This document shows positions 39,490 to 49,380 of a stretch of DNA of 64,000 nt, piece by piece. The position numbers and the translations under genes are program-made. Origin of the DNA: Exiguobacterium mexicanum (GTDB lineage: Bacteria; Bacillota; Bacilli; Exiguobacteriales; Exiguobacteriaceae); contig NZ_CP040676.1 of NCBI RefSeq assembly GCF_005960665.1, positions 444,501 through 508,500 on the forward strand, read 5' to 3'. Under the pieces are notes generated by a model that did no database searches, was not told the DNA's origin, and saw nothing but the letters and a program-made list of their open reading frames with translations. The stretch's first letter is position 1; the number at the start of each line of letters is the position of its first letter.

Positions 39490-40394
39490 ATTTGCTATCG
39501 ACAGGAGTGCGGTTGACTCCTGAACAACTCGCGACACTCGAACGACTTGGCTATACGGTGACGATGCTTCGGGAAGAGGCGGACGTGTCGGACATCGATG
39601 TCTCACAGGTCGAGGGTTTGATTTGTAACAATGTCTTTCAATACCGCTCTTGTATGGACTTCAAACGGTTGCGGTTCGTCCAAGCAATCAGCGCCGGACT
39701 CGACCGTTTGCCGCTCAACGAACTCGAGGAACGAAACATCCGGATCTACAATGCCGGCGACACGTACGCCGTACCGATGGCCGAATGGGTCGTCTGGCAG
39801 TTGCTCGATTTTATGAAGCATGGGGCCGCGTTTCGGGAGAAACAGGCGAACCGGCATTGGGAAAAGGAACGGCGCTTGCGTGAGCTGACCGGGAAGACCG
39901 TGGCGCTGCTTGGTCTTGGCCATGTTGGGGAAGCGATTGCGACACGGCTCCGGGCGTTCGATATGACCCTCATCGGCGTCGGGCATCGGGAGAAGCACGT
40001 GCCGTTCGTCGACCGTTACGTGTTGATGGATGAGCTGCACGACGTTTTGGCGGAGAGTGACGTCATCGTCATCGCCTTACCGCTCACCGACGATACGTAT
40101 CATGTCATCGACGCGGAAGCGATTGCGTCCATGAAAGAGGATGCCGTCCTGTTGAACGTCGCGCGCGGGTCGATTATCGACGAGTCGGCGCTCATCGCGG
40201 CGCTCGAGGAAGGCAAGTTCTTCGGGGTCGCCTTGGACGTCTTCGAGACCGAGCCGCTCCCGTCGGATCATGCGCTCTACAACTTTGAATGGGTGACGCT
40301 TACGCCGCATAACTCGTACGTGTCGGACCGGGTGAATGAGCGGCTGTTCGAAAATATGATGAATCATTTGAAACTCGAACAATTGAACAGATAA
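39486..40394 (+). CDS. D-isomer-specific 2-hydroxyacid dehydrogenase
   Basis: 302 residues. The substrate domain is split around an NAD-binding Rossmann domain with ALLGLGHVGEAIATRL. Catalytic residues are all visible: Arg in LLNVARGSIID, Glu in VFETEPLPSDH, His in TLTPHNSYVSD. It should reduce a 2-keto acid to a D-2-hydroxyacid or the reverse. It is coupled to the aldolase-like gene by ATGA. The pair could make a hydroxyacid substituent of the polysaccharide, but no attaching enzyme is identified. Confidence 0.88.
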   Translation: MNLLSTGVRLTPEQLATLERLGYTVTMLREEADVSDIDVSQVEGLICNNVFQYRSCMDFKRLRFVQAISAGLDRLPLNELEERNIRIYNAGDTYAVPMAEWVVWQLLDFMKHGAAFREKQANRHWEKERRLRELTGKTVALLGLGHVGEAIATRLRAFDMTLIGVGHREKHVPFVDRYVLMDELHDVLAESDVIVIALPLTDDTYHVIDAEAIASMKEDAVLLNVARGSIIDESALIAALEEGKFFGVALDVFETEPLPSDHALYNFEWVTLTPHNSYVSDRVNERLFENMMNHLKLEQLNR

Positions 40395-40502
40395 ATCCAT
40401 CTGGTTTAAGGCAAATAGTTCGCTCATAAAGGAAGTGGAGGACTTGAGAAAGAATAAAGCAACGAGAGGACTATAACGTATAGGGATGGATGGTGGCTTA
40501 CT

Positions 40503-41768
40503 ATGAAGGTGCTATGGTTGACTAACGTTCCGTTGCCAGAGACAAGTCATTTATTACGTGAATCATCAACGCCGTATGGCGGATGGCTCGTCAATACATC
40601 GAAATATTTGTCTGACCTGGATACGGTCAAACTCTCCGTTGCGTTCCCGACTAAAAAAGCGAACCGAATAAATGTTTTGGAAGGGGATAAAATCACGTAT
40701 TATCCGTTCGTGCCGATTAAAAAGGTGAGTGACCCCTCCATCAAAAACCATGCGCGATTTGCGAACATTTTACAGGAAGTTTCCCCGGACCTCGTTCACA
40801 TATTCGGAACCGAAATGCCCCATACATTGGCCATGGTCAATGCCTGTCGGAAATTCGGTGTGAAGACCGTGATTTCGATTCAAGGACTCGTTTCGGTCAT
40901 CGAAAAACATACGTATGCCGGTCTGCCCCAAGACGCCATTCACAATAAGACGTTTCGAAACTGGGTTCGTCACGACCATGTGAGCGGATTGCGAAAAACG
41001 TTCCAAGTACGTGGTGAGGCCGAACGTGAGGCGATTCGAAAAGTCGGCCATGTCATCGGCAGGACGACGTGGGACCGAGCCTGTGTCTCTCAAATTAATG
41101 ACCAAGCTGTTTATTTCCATTGCAACGAGACATTACGGGAATCGTTTTACCATGAGACGTGGGAGCGGGAAAGATGTGAGCCCCATTCGATTTTCTTGAG
41201 CCAAGGTCAATATTCCATCAAAGGGCTGCACTTTATGTTGGAAGCCATGCCGTTGATTTTGCAAAGGTATCCGGACGCAAAATTATATATTGGAGGCAGC
41301 GATTTGACAGACCGATCCGGTTTGAAAAATAAGCTGTTCGCCACACATTATGGCAATTATATTCAATCATTGATTGACCGATACAATTTAAGACAACATA
41401 TCTCATTCACGGGAACGTTGAACGAGCAAAACATGTGCCAACGTTATCTCAAGTCGCATGTCTTCGTCTGTCCGTCTACCATCGAAAACAGTCCAAATTC
41501 ATTGGCAGAGGCGATGTTACTAGGTGTGCCATCCGTTGCGTCTTATGTAGGGGGGACGAGTGACATGCTGGCTGATAAAAAAGAGGGATTCCTATACCAA
41601 CATGACGCCCCTTATATGTTGGCTTATTATGTCTGTAAAATTTTTGAGGACGATATGTTAGCCAAAACCTTATCTGCAGCGGCACGACGACGGGCCAAAG
41701 TCACACACAGTCAAGAGTTAAATCTAAAGCAACTCGTACAGATTTATGAAGATATATTAACTCCATAG
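40503..41768 (+). CDS. GT4-family glycosyltransferase
   Basis: 421 residues of GT-B fold. The N-terminal domain includes VSPDLVHIFGTEMPHTLAMV and VISIQGLVSVIEKH. The C-terminal donor-binding domain has the E-x7-E motif in CPSTIENSPNSLAEAMLLGVPSV and FTGTLNEQNMCQRYLKS. Unusually long stretch of basic and His-rich sequence near residues 140-165 (FRNWVRHDHVSGLRKTF). It probably adds a sugar to the lipid-linked unit of the second polysaccharide; donor unknown. It is followed by a terminator, so it ends the first transcription unit of the locus. Confidence 0.88.
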   Translation: MKVLWLTNVPLPETSHLLRESSTPYGGWLVNTSKYLSDLDTVKLSVAFPTKKANRINVLEGDKITYYPFVPIKKVSDPSIKNHARFANILQEVSPDLVHIFGTEMPHTLAMVNACRKFGVKTVISIQGLVSVIEKHTYAGLPQDAIHNKTFRNWVRHDHVSGLRKTFQVRGEAEREAIRKVGHVIGRTTWDRACVSQINDQAVYFHCNETLRESFYHETWERERCEPHSIFLSQGQYSIKGLHFMLEAMPLILQRYPDAKLYIGGSDLTDRSGLKNKLFATHYGNYIQSLIDRYNLRQHISFTGTLNEQNMCQRYLKSHVFVCPSTIENSPNSLAEAMLLGVPSVASYVGGTSDMLADKKEGFLYQHDAPYMLAYYVCKIFEDDMLAKTLSAAARRRAKVTHSQELNLKQLVQIYEDILTP

Positions 41769-41786
41769 TTCTCAGTTGATAGACGG

Positions 41787-41816
41787 GCCGATTGCGATGA
41801 TGCAATCGGCTTTTTT
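41787..41816 (+). terminator. Terminator after GT4 gene
   Basis: GCCGATTGC/GCAATCGGC stem with a 6-nt loop followed by TTTTTT. Confidence 0.93.
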
Positions 41817-41945
41817 CGTTTTTTATACTTCACGAAAAGATTATCCACGGCTCATTCTGTTTGTGAGTTACCGGCAGGGGCTTACGGGAACAACGAGGAT
41901 AGCATCCTCACATCATGAAACGACAACTTAGAAGGAGTGACTCAC

Positions 41946-42998
41946 ATGCCAAGCCTCACCCAGCTCGTTAGTCTGGTCGTCCCAATCTATAACACAAGCG
42001 CCTACTTGAGACAGTGTCTTGACAGCCTTGTTCATCAAACGTATCCACATCTCGACATTATTTGTATCGATGACGGGAGTACAGATGATAGTCTCAACAT
42101 TGCATTGTCTTACGACAAAGATCCGAGAGTACGTGTCATCAGTCAAACGAATCGTGGCTGTTCTTCCTGCCGCAATCGAGGCCTTCAATTGGCATCAGGT
42201 GAGTATATCATGTTCATCGATAGTGACGACTGGCTTGATGTAGATGCGATTCGACTATTAGTTGAACACGCGGAGAATGAACGGGCAGATGCCGTCATGG
42301 GGACGTATGTGCGTGAATACAAGGGACGTTCTCTTCCGAAGCGAATCTTTGAAGCGGACTTCTTATCTTACAACGAAGAAGAGACGAGACGGTATGTCCA
42401 TCGCCGCCTATTCGGACTCGTCGGTGAGGAGCTCGCTCACCCGGAGACAGTGGATGCGCTCAATTCAAACTGTATCACGCTTTATCATCGTGATCTCATC
42501 AAACATCTAACGTTTGGCGGTCCATACGGGACATTTATCGATTTATATTTTCAAATCCAAGCATTGGAGCATTGCCAACGATTCATTTATATCGACTATC
42601 CAGTCTACCATTATCGAAAAACAAATACCCAGTCTGAAACGAGTGTCTATCACAAAGACCTTGTCGCCTCGCGCCTCCAGTTCTTCCACATTTTAATGCG
42701 CTATATCGAGACACATCAGCTCGGCGAGGAATATAATCATGCTCTTTATAACCGGATCGCCCTCAGTATGATTGGAATTGGTTTAAACGAAATTGCTGCG
42801 CCGAAATCTCTGTTCGCTCAAGCGGAATCATTGAAACAAGTGCTCCGACAAGAAGAGTACAAACGGGCTTATTCGCAGATGGATATGCGTCATTTTGATG
42901 TAAAGTGGCGAACATTTTTTCGGCTCTGTAAAAACGAACAGACTGTACCGCTTGTGTTGATGTTACGTGGTGTCGATTATCTTCGGAAGCGTGTATGA
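41946..42998 (+). CDS. GT2-family glycosyltransferase
   Basis: 350 residues from the ATG at 41946, with AAGGAG 8 nt upstream. GT-A N-terminus: SLVVPIYNTSAYLRQCLDSL, DIICIDDGSTDDSL, ASGEYIMFIDSDDWLDVDAI (the DSDDW motif holds the metal-binding Asp). The C-terminal half is rich in aromatic and charged residues without clear membrane segments. It begins a new transcription unit and is followed 13 nt later by another glycosyltransferase. Donor unknown. Confidence 0.9.
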   Translation: MPSLTQLVSLVVPIYNTSAYLRQCLDSLVHQTYPHLDIICIDDGSTDDSLNIALSYDKDPRVRVISQTNRGCSSCRNRGLQLASGEYIMFIDSDDWLDVDAIRLLVEHAENERADAVMGTYVREYKGRSLPKRIFEADFLSYNEEETRRYVHRRLFGLVGEELAHPETVDALNSNCITLYHRDLIKHLTFGGPYGTFIDLYFQIQALEHCQRFIYIDYPVYHYRKTNTQSETSVYHKDLVASRLQFFHILMRYIETHQLGEEYNHALYNRIALSMIGIGLNEIAAPKSLFAQAESLKQVLRQEEYKRAYSQMDMRHFDVKWRTFFRLCKNEQTVPLVLMLRGVDYLRKRV

Positions 42999-43011
42999 GG
43001 AGGAGAGAACG

Positions 43012-44169
43012 ATGAAACGAGTGCTCATGGTCGCCTCGGTCGTCTCGATGATTGAGAGCTTCAACCGCGACAATATCCGCATGTTGCAGGACATGGCATA
43101 TAAGGTTGACGTCGCCACGAACTTCGAGTGGGGCAGCATGTATTCGCCTGAGAAGATCGCCCGCATCAAACAGGACTTGGAGGCGGACGGGGTCACACTG
43201 TACCAAGTCGATTTCGAGCGCGACATCAAGAAGATGAACGGCCACGTCCGGGCCTATCAACAGTTGAAGGCCGTCATGACGGCAAACCGCTATCACTTCA
43301 TCCACTGTCACTCGCCAATCGGCGGGGTCGTCGGCCGGCTCGTCGCCCGTCAGACACACACGCCATGCATGTATACGGCACACGGCTTCCATTTCTTCAA
43401 AGGCAGCCCGTCGCTCAACTGGATGCTGTATTATCCGGTCGAGCGGACGCTCGCCCGGCTGACCGACACGATTGTCACCATCAACGAGGAAGATTTCTCG
43501 CGGGCGCAGACGTTCAAGACGTCGCACACGTTCCGCATCCCCGGCATCGGTGTCGACACGAAACGAATCGAGGCGGTCACGGTTGACCGGCCGCTGAAAC
43601 GGCGCGGCCTCGGCATCGACAGTGACACCGACTTCGTCTTGTTATCGGTCGGTGAGTTGAACGAGAACAAGAACCACGAGACGATTATCCGCGCCATCGC
43701 CTCACTGAAGGAACCGACGCTCCGCTATTTGATTGCCGGGACGGGTGACAACAAAGACCAGCTCGAACGGCTCATTCGGGAGCTCGGACTCGAGCGACAA
43801 GTATTCTTGCTCGGTTTCCGCGACGATGTCATCGAAGTGATGAAGGCGGCGGACTGCTTCGTCTTCCCGTCAAAGCGGGAAGGTCTCGGCATGGCCGCAC
43901 TCGAGGCGATGGCGGCGGGACTCCCGCTCATCACATCGAACGTGCATGGGATCAACGACTATTCGATTGACGGGGTGACTGGTTATAAATGTGCTCCTGA
44001 GGATGTGGCCGGCTTTGCCCGGGCCATCCGGACGATGCAACTCGATTTCGATTTGTCCCACCAAATGGGGCTCCACAACAGCGAGTCGGTCAAGGCATTT
44101 GACGTCAATCGTTCGAAATCGGAGATGCGACGCATCTATTCTCAATTCGTTCAGGATAAGCCGACATGA
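43012..44169 (+). CDS. GT4-family glycosyltransferase (EpsD/CapM-type)
   Basis: 385 residues from the ATG at 43012, which has GAGGAGGAG upstream; a longer frame starts inside the previous gene. GT-B fold: HFIHCHSPIGGVVGRLVARQ and MYTAHGFHFFKGSPSLNWML are typical of the EpsD/TuaC/Cap8J-like group in Gram-positive capsule loci. Donor domain has LLSVGELNENKNHETIIRAI and the E-x7-E motif PSKREGLGMAALEAMAAGLP. The gene is noticeably GC-richer than its neighbours. Confidence 0.9.
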   Translation: MKRVLMVASVVSMIESFNRDNIRMLQDMAYKVDVATNFEWGSMYSPEKIARIKQDLEADGVTLYQVDFERDIKKMNGHVRAYQQLKAVMTANRYHFIHCHSPIGGVVGRLVARQTHTPCMYTAHGFHFFKGSPSLNWMLYYPVERTLARLTDTIVTINEEDFSRAQTFKTSHTFRIPGIGVDTKRIEAVTVDRPLKRRGLGIDSDTDFVLLSVGELNENKNHETIIRAIASLKEPTLRYLIAGTGDNKDQLERLIRELGLERQVFLLGFRDDVIEVMKAADCFVFPSKREGLGMAALEAMAAGLPLITSNVHGINDYSIDGVTGYKCAPEDVAGFARAIRTMQLDFDLSHQMGLHNSESVKAFDVNRSKSEMRRIYSQFVQDKPT

Positions 44170-44225
44170 TAGTTCATGAAAAGATGGTAGACATTTCTTT
44201 CCGATTTGTATGGAACGTCGGGTAA
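44163..44225 (+). promoter_or_regulatory. Conserved 63-nt upstream block, copy 1 (before capA)
   Basis: GACATG at 44163, ATG-x-TA-x-ACATTTCTTTCC at 44184-44202 and CGGGTAA at 44219-44225 recur with identical spacing at 49415-49477 before the capE-like gene. Likely a shared promoter or regulator site; the sigma factor or protein is not recognised. Confidence 0.55.
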
Positions 44226-44303
44226 GGAGTAAAGACAGAGAACGGCAACAACGTCACGACTGGATATTTGTCTATGCAACTTTGTCTGAAGGAGGGCTTA
44301 CGT

Positions 44304-45080
44304 GTGAAAAGTCAAACGATGTTACTCTCAGAAATATTCGGGGTGTTAAAGAAAAATATGTTGCTTCTCCTCTTGATGATTCTCATGGGTGGAGGGGCTG
44401 CCTATTATTTAAGTCAGTATGTGATCGCGCCGACTTATGAGGCTTCGACACAAGTACTGATTGTACCGAAAGAAGAGGCTGGTACGAATGTCGTCGACAG
44501 CTCGCAAGTCTCATCTTCACTCTCCCTTGTGAACACGTATCGTGTCATCATGCGCAGTCCGGCTATTTTGAATGAGGTCCAAGCTCGAGTCGCGGAAGCG
44601 CCGAAAGACATCAGTGAAATCCTCTTAGTAGAAAGTGAGGAAGAATCACAAGTCATCAACATTGTAGTGGAGTACGGTGACCCTGTCGTCGCCACCGAAA
44701 TCGCCAACGTCATCACACGCGTGTTCGCCAGTGAGATTCCTGATTTGATGAATATCGATAACGTTCGCATTCTATCGGAAGCCGTCGTACCAGGCGAACC
44801 CATCGCTCCGAATGTCGTCATAAATACTGCAATTGGTCTGCTTGCAGGGTTTGTGATTGGAGGCGTGCTCGCCCTCATCCGTCATACGTTTGATAAACGG
44901 ATTCATGATGAGCGTGAGGCGGAACAAATTTTGTCCATGCCAGTAATCGGATCGATTCCGGTCATTGAAAAACGTGACATGAACCCAAAGGTAGTTAAAC
45001 CAAAAGCTGAGGCTGGCACGGCGCCGAAAGGAGACGATCCACATGTTCCACCTGTCAAAGAGTCAAGACAAACATCGTGA
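44304..45080 (+). CDS. capA: Wzz/CapA-type chain-length and kinase-modulator protein
   Basis: 258 residues from the GTG at 44304, with GGAGG 6 nt upstream; an earlier ATG at 44268 has no such site. Membrane segments at about 18-38 (MLLLLLMILMGGGAAYYLSQ) and about 175-195 (VINTAIGLLAGFVIGGVLAL) enclose an extracellular Wzz domain (YEASTQVLIVPKEEAGTNVV). The cytoplasmic tail activates the BY-kinase encoded next. In Gram-positive capsule systems this pair sets chain length and export. The tail overlaps the kinase gene by 38 bp. Confidence 0.92.
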   Translation: MKSQTMLLSEIFGVLKKNMLLLLLMILMGGGAAYYLSQYVIAPTYEASTQVLIVPKEEAGTNVVDSSQVSSSLSLVNTYRVIMRSPAILNEVQARVAEAPKDISEILLVESEEESQVINIVVEYGDPVVATEIANVITRVFASEIPDLMNIDNVRILSEAVVPGEPIAPNVVINTAIGLLAGFVIGGVLALIRHTFDKRIHDEREAEQILSMPVIGSIPVIEKRDMNPKVVKPKAEAGTAPKGDDPHVPPVKESRQTS

Positions 45081-45747
45081 TTCGGGGCGCAGCCTTATCA
45101 CGTTAGCGAATCCTAAATCTCCGATTGCCGAACAGTATCGGACCATACGAACGAATTTGCAATTCACGGCGCTTGGTGCGACGTTGCAGACGATTGTCGT
45201 CACATCGGCGTCGGCCGGGGAAGGTAAATCGACGACGGCCTCTAACTTGGCCATCGTCTACGCGCAACTCGGAAAACGGGTGTTGCTAATGGATTGTGAC
45301 ATGCGTAAGCCAACGGTACATTTCACGTTCCAACTTGCAGGTCAGACGGGTTTATCCACTGTTCTCGCCAAACGGACAACGTTCGATCGTTCGGTTCAAA
45401 TGACGAAAGTGCCAAAGCTCCATTTGTTGGCAGCGGGTCCGATTCCACCGAACCCGTCAGAGTTGCTCGCGTCACCGATGATGAAGCAGTTGTTAGATGA
45501 GGTGAAGGAAAAGTATGACTTGATTATCTTGGATGCACCCCCGCTCATGCATGTAGCGGACAGCCGATTATTAGCAAGCGAGACGGACGGAACGATTCTT
45601 GTCGTAGGTTGCGATAACTCGAACCGAGACCTCGTATTAAAGGCGAAAGAGCAGCTCGTCTTATCGGGCGCCCACATGTTAGGGATTGTAATGAATAAAC
45701 GTGAGCGCGCCGGAAAGAATGCATACTACGCATATACGTACGAATGA
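45043..45747 (+). CDS. capB: CpsD/CapB-family tyrosine-protein kinase
   Basis: 234-residue cytoplasmic BY-kinase. Walker A SASAGEGKSTTASNLA, Walker A' RVLLMDCDMRKPTV and Walker B YDLIILDAPPLM are complete. The C-terminus carries the autophosphorylated tyrosine cluster NAYYAYTYE. It works with the CapA-type protein of the preceding gene to control polymerisation, and often phosphorylates UDP-glucose dehydrogenase, one of which is encoded at 4874-6040. AAAGGAG lies 9 nt before the ATG. Confidence 0.95.
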   Translation: MFHLSKSQDKHRDSGRSLITLANPKSPIAEQYRTIRTNLQFTALGATLQTIVVTSASAGEGKSTTASNLAIVYAQLGKRVLLMDCDMRKPTVHFTFQLAGQTGLSTVLAKRTTFDRSVQMTKVPKLHLLAAGPIPPNPSELLASPMMKQLLDEVKEKYDLIILDAPPLMHVADSRLLASETDGTILVVGCDNSNRDLVLKAKEQLVLSGAHMLGIVMNKRERAGKNAYYAYTYE

Positions 45748-45800
45748 GACGGAGATTGGCTGGTTTGATGTGAATTATGGAAGCAAGAGGAGGCAGCAAA

Positions 45801-46736
45801 ATGAAGAATCCACTCGTCTCGATTGTCATCCCGGTATACAATGGGGCAGACTTTTTGAAGGAAACAATTGAAAGCGCCCTCGCCCAAACGTATGAGCGAG
45901 TGGAAGTGATTGTGATCAACGATGGTTCGACAGATGGGGGGGCGACGGCGGCGATTGCCAGTAGTTTTGGGAATCGGATTCGATACTTTGAAAAAGCGAA
46001 TGGCGGGGTATCGACCGCGCTCAATTTGGGCATCGAGAAGATGCGAGGCGAATGGTTCTCCTGGTTAAGTCATGACGATCTCTATACTGCCGATAAAATC
46101 AAGACACAGGTTCAGCATTTAGAAAAACTTGGGGATCAGGCAAATCGCTATATCTTATCGTGCGGGACGAAGCTGATTGATGAATCAGGCCATCCGATCC
46201 ATCGTCCGAGAAGACAGCCGAAAGGCATGTATACGAATGTAGAGATGTTCAACTATTTATTGTTGGACGCTTGTTTGAGCGGATGCGCGCTACTGATTCC
46301 GAAACAAGCGCTCATTAGCGTCAATGGGTTTCCGACATCGTATCGATACATTCAAGATTGGGTGTGCTTCACTGATTTAGCTTTAGAGGGTTACCATTTT
46401 AAGATGACCACTGAGCCTCATGAGAAGACACGCATTCATGCAAAACAACAAACGAAAAAAATTGCGAACCTTGCGCCGATTGAAACGGCTCGCTTCTTCG
46501 AACAGTTATTGATTCGACTTGATGCAATCAATAGTGAGACGACGCCACAGATTAAAACGGTATTTAAAGCCATCTATCGATCGACCGAACCAGAAGTAAG
46601 AGATGAGTTGCTTCGAAGATTCGACGGGAACCGTCATTTGAATTGGATTGATCAAAAGACTTTGCTCGTCTCGTCATTCATCTACCATCGTCTATTGACG
46701 TTGTATCGAGGGATGATGAACCTTCGTTATCGCTGA
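45801..46736 (+). CDS. GT2-family glycosyltransferase
   Basis: 311 residues from the ATG at 45801 (AGGAGG 7 nt upstream). GT-A motifs: PLVSIVIPVYNGADFLKETI, VEVIVINDGSTDGG, and GEWFSWLSHDDLYTADKI, where SHDD replaces the more usual SDDD. The C-terminal part has no membrane helices. It lies between the kinase gene and the EpsG-type polymerase gene. Confidence 0.9.
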   Translation: MKNPLVSIVIPVYNGADFLKETIESALAQTYERVEVIVINDGSTDGGATAAIASSFGNRIRYFEKANGGVSTALNLGIEKMRGEWFSWLSHDDLYTADKIKTQVQHLEKLGDQANRYILSCGTKLIDESGHPIHRPRRQPKGMYTNVEMFNYLLLDACLSGCALLIPKQALISVNGFPTSYRYIQDWVCFTDLALEGYHFKMTTEPHEKTRIHAKQQTKKIANLAPIETARFFEQLLIRLDAINSETTPQIKTVFKAIYRSTEPEVRDELLRRFDGNRHLNWIDQKTLLVSSFIYHRLLTLYRGMMNLRYR

Positions 46737-46758
46737 CAACCGCAAAGGAGGAGGTCAT

Positions 46759-47823
46759 ATGTGGATTTATCTGATCAATATGTTACTTCTGATCGCATGG
46801 GCGGCGCTCCTCCTGCGTGAAGATGGCATCAAGCATGGTAAGTTGCTGTTTGTGACGATTGCGACGGGGCAATGGATTCTATTGTCAGGCTTTCGTCACT
46901 TCAGTGTCGGAGCTGACACGATGCAATACAAATGGATGTTTGATGAGACGAAGAGAATCTCATGGGACCGATTGGGTCAAAATTTTGTCGACGTCGTATT
47001 TGGAGATGGGGATGGTCGAGATCCTGGTTACTATTTATTGCAGAAAATGATACAACTTGCGACCGAAAATTATCAATGGTATTTACTGACGGTCGCACTT
47101 TTGTTCCTCATTCCGTTTGGGATTTGGATTTATCGCAACTCGACCGAGCCGCTGCTGAGCTTCCTGATTTTCTCGACCTTGTTTTACGCCTTCTTTGCCA
47201 TCACTGGCATTCGCCAAACGATTGCAACGGCCATCGCCGTATTGATTGGTTACTACTTCATTCAAACGAGACGATTTTGGCCGTTTCTCGGGGTCGTACT
47301 GCTTGCGGCGACGATTCACAAATCTGCACTCGTTTTTCTCCCATTTTATTTCTTGGCGACGAAAGCCATCACGCCGAAGTATCTACTTTTTATGGGCGCA
47401 TTGATTCCGTTCTTGTTCGTGTTTCGTGTCCAACTGTTCGAATTTTTCCGAACCATTAGTGGGTACAACGAATACGAATATTATACGGGAGCAGGTACAT
47501 TTAACTTCTCTATGATTATGATTTTAATCACGATTGTCTCGCTTTGGCGTCGTGAACAGATGATTGCGGTCAATCCGAACGTGACTCATTATTTGAATGC
47601 CTTGTTATTGGCACTTTGTTTTCTGCCACTAACGTTTATCAACCCTTCTATGATGCGGATCGTCCAATATTTTTCTATCTTCGTCATGTTGTTGATCCCA
47701 GAACTGATTCGTTCCTTCGAACGTCGGGAGCGCCTGCTCGTCTATTACGTGGCCATCACGATGCTGCTGCTCTTGTTTGTCCGTAACGAACCACTTTATA
47801 TGTTCTTTTGGCAACAGAAATAA
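46759..47823 (+). CDS. EpsG-family polysaccharide polymerase (Wzy-type)
   Basis: 354 residues with about ten membrane segments. The pattern FRHFSVGADTMQYKWMFDET after the second helix, DPGYYLLQKMIQLATENYQW and the ITGIRQTIATAIAVLIGYYF segment are typical of the EpsG family, which joins repeat units on the outer face of the membrane. It starts 22 nt after the GT2 gene with GGAGG, and is followed by the flippase gene, giving a normal Wzy-Wzx pair for the second locus. Confidence 0.9.
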   Translation: MWIYLINMLLLIAWAALLLREDGIKHGKLLFVTIATGQWILLSGFRHFSVGADTMQYKWMFDETKRISWDRLGQNFVDVVFGDGDGRDPGYYLLQKMIQLATENYQWYLLTVALLFLIPFGIWIYRNSTEPLLSFLIFSTLFYAFFAITGIRQTIATAIAVLIGYYFIQTRRFWPFLGVVLLAATIHKSALVFLPFYFLATKAITPKYLLFMGALIPFLFVFRVQLFEFFRTISGYNEYEYYTGAGTFNFSMIMILITIVSLWRREQMIAVNPNVTHYLNALLLALCFLPLTFINPSMMRIVQYFSIFVMLLIPELIRSFERRERLLVYYVAITMLLLLFVRNEPLYMFFWQQK

Positions 47824-47838
47824 GGGGAGGGGAATCTG

Positions 47839-49380
47839 GTGACGACGAAAGTGGAGTTTGATGAACAAAAAAGTTCACGACAAATCAAAATCGGTGTACT
47901 CATGTCTTACATCGCCATCGGATTTAATATCCTCGCCGGGCTGTTCTACACACCATGGATGATTGCGGAAATCGGGAAGGCGAACTATGGACTCTATATG
48001 CTATCGCTGTCGCTCGTCAGCATCTTCGCGCTAGATTTCGGCTTGGAGGCGGCGGTGTCACGCTTCCTGTCAAAATATCATGCGCTCGGAGATTCAGAAG
48101 GAGCGTCCCGTTTTCTAGGTGTCGCGTTCAAACTTTTTATTGGCATCGCGCTGTTGATTGGCCTCGTTCTGATTGGGGTCTATGTAATGATCGACACGAT
48201 TTACGCAAGCCTATCGCCTGCTGAAGTCGAGACGCTCCAAGTGTTGTACATCATGGTCGGTTTTTACATCGTCGTCTTGTTTCCGACCAAACCGTTCAAT
48301 GGAATTTTTATCGCCAATGAGCGATTTGTCGTCCTCAACTGGTTCAACTTGATTGAGAAAGTGTCGACTGTCGTTTTAATGATTGGAGCGCTTTTGTTCG
48401 GGTTTGGCTTGTATGCGCTCGTTTTTGTCAATGCCATTGTCGGGTTATCCATCATTATCGGGAAAGGCATCTACTTGCTCCGTAAAACGGAGACAGCGAT
48501 TGATTTTTTACACAACAGTCGTTCAATGTACCGGGATATCTTTTCTTTCTCCTCCTGGACGACAGTCATCGCTATCGCGCAGCGTTTCATTTTAAACATC
48601 ACCCCGACGATTCTCGGGGCTTTAGCGAGTAGTGCGTCCATCGCTTTATTCTCAATCGGGATGGTCATTGAAGGATACGTTTGGACAATATCATCAGCGA
48701 TTGGATCTCTATTCCTCCCGAAAGTCACGCGAATGACGACCTATAATCGTCAGTCCGAATTGGATCATTTGTTGATTCGTGTCGGACGTATCCAATTGTA
48801 TATCGTCGGCTTGATTATCATCAGTTTTGCGACGATGGGTCGGGAGTTCATCGGACTTTGGGTCGGACCGGACTTCTTTCCATCCTATGTGGTTGCGTTG
48901 CTACTCATTCTTCCGGGGCTCATCACATTGACGCAAGAAATCGCCTATACGACGTTAATTGCCGTCAATCAAATTAAGTATCGGGCGTTCGCATCCCTCA
49001 TTGTCGCAACGGTCAGTGTGATTTTATCGCTTATCTTGTCGCCGCATTATGGTGCAATCGGTGCTGCCATTGCCATCTTGATTGGGAATTTGGTTGGTAC
49101 CGTCATATTTATGAACCTGGTGTACTTACGTGTCTTGAAATTGAATATGTGGAAATTCTTCTACGAATGTCATGTGAAGATTGCGCCGGCCTTAATTTTT
49201 CTAGGAATTTCCGGCTTCTTATTCCAACGATATCTGCCTGTCGATTCACTCATTCACTTCCTCTTTAAAGCTGTTGTGCTCGGTCTCGTCTACTTTATCT
49301 TTCTATGGATGTTCACGTTTCGGGATGATGAAAAAGAATTGTTGCGTGGGTTTGTCCGTCATGCATCGAAGACATCCTGA
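47839..49380 (+). CDS. Wzx-type polysaccharide flippase
   Basis: 513 residues starting at GTG with GGGGAGGGG upstream. About 14 membrane segments; the N-terminal IKIGVLMSYIAIGFNILAGL and the motif SLVSIFALDFGLEAAVSRFL are typical of polysaccharide transporters of the MOP superfamily. It is longer and of different composition than the flippase at 3630-4817, so the two serve separate polymers. A terminator hairpin overlaps its stop codon. Confidence 0.92.
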   Translation: MTTKVEFDEQKSSRQIKIGVLMSYIAIGFNILAGLFYTPWMIAEIGKANYGLYMLSLSLVSIFALDFGLEAAVSRFLSKYHALGDSEGASRFLGVAFKLFIGIALLIGLVLIGVYVMIDTIYASLSPAEVETLQVLYIMVGFYIVVLFPTKPFNGIFIANERFVVLNWFNLIEKVSTVVLMIGALLFGFGLYALVFVNAIVGLSIIIGKGIYLLRKTETAIDFLHNSRSMYRDIFSFSSWTTVIAIAQRFILNITPTILGALASSASIALFSIGMVIEGYVWTISSAIGSLFLPKVTRMTTYNRQSELDHLLIRVGRIQLYIVGLIIISFATMGREFIGLWVGPDFFPSYVVALLLILPGLITLTQEIAYTTLIAVNQIKYRAFASLIVATVSVILSLILSPHYGAIGAAIAILIGNLVGTVIFMNLVYLRVLKLNMWKFFYECHVKIAPALIFLGISGFLFQRYLPVDSLIHFLFKAVVLGLVYFIFLWMFTFRDDEKELLRGFVRHASKTS

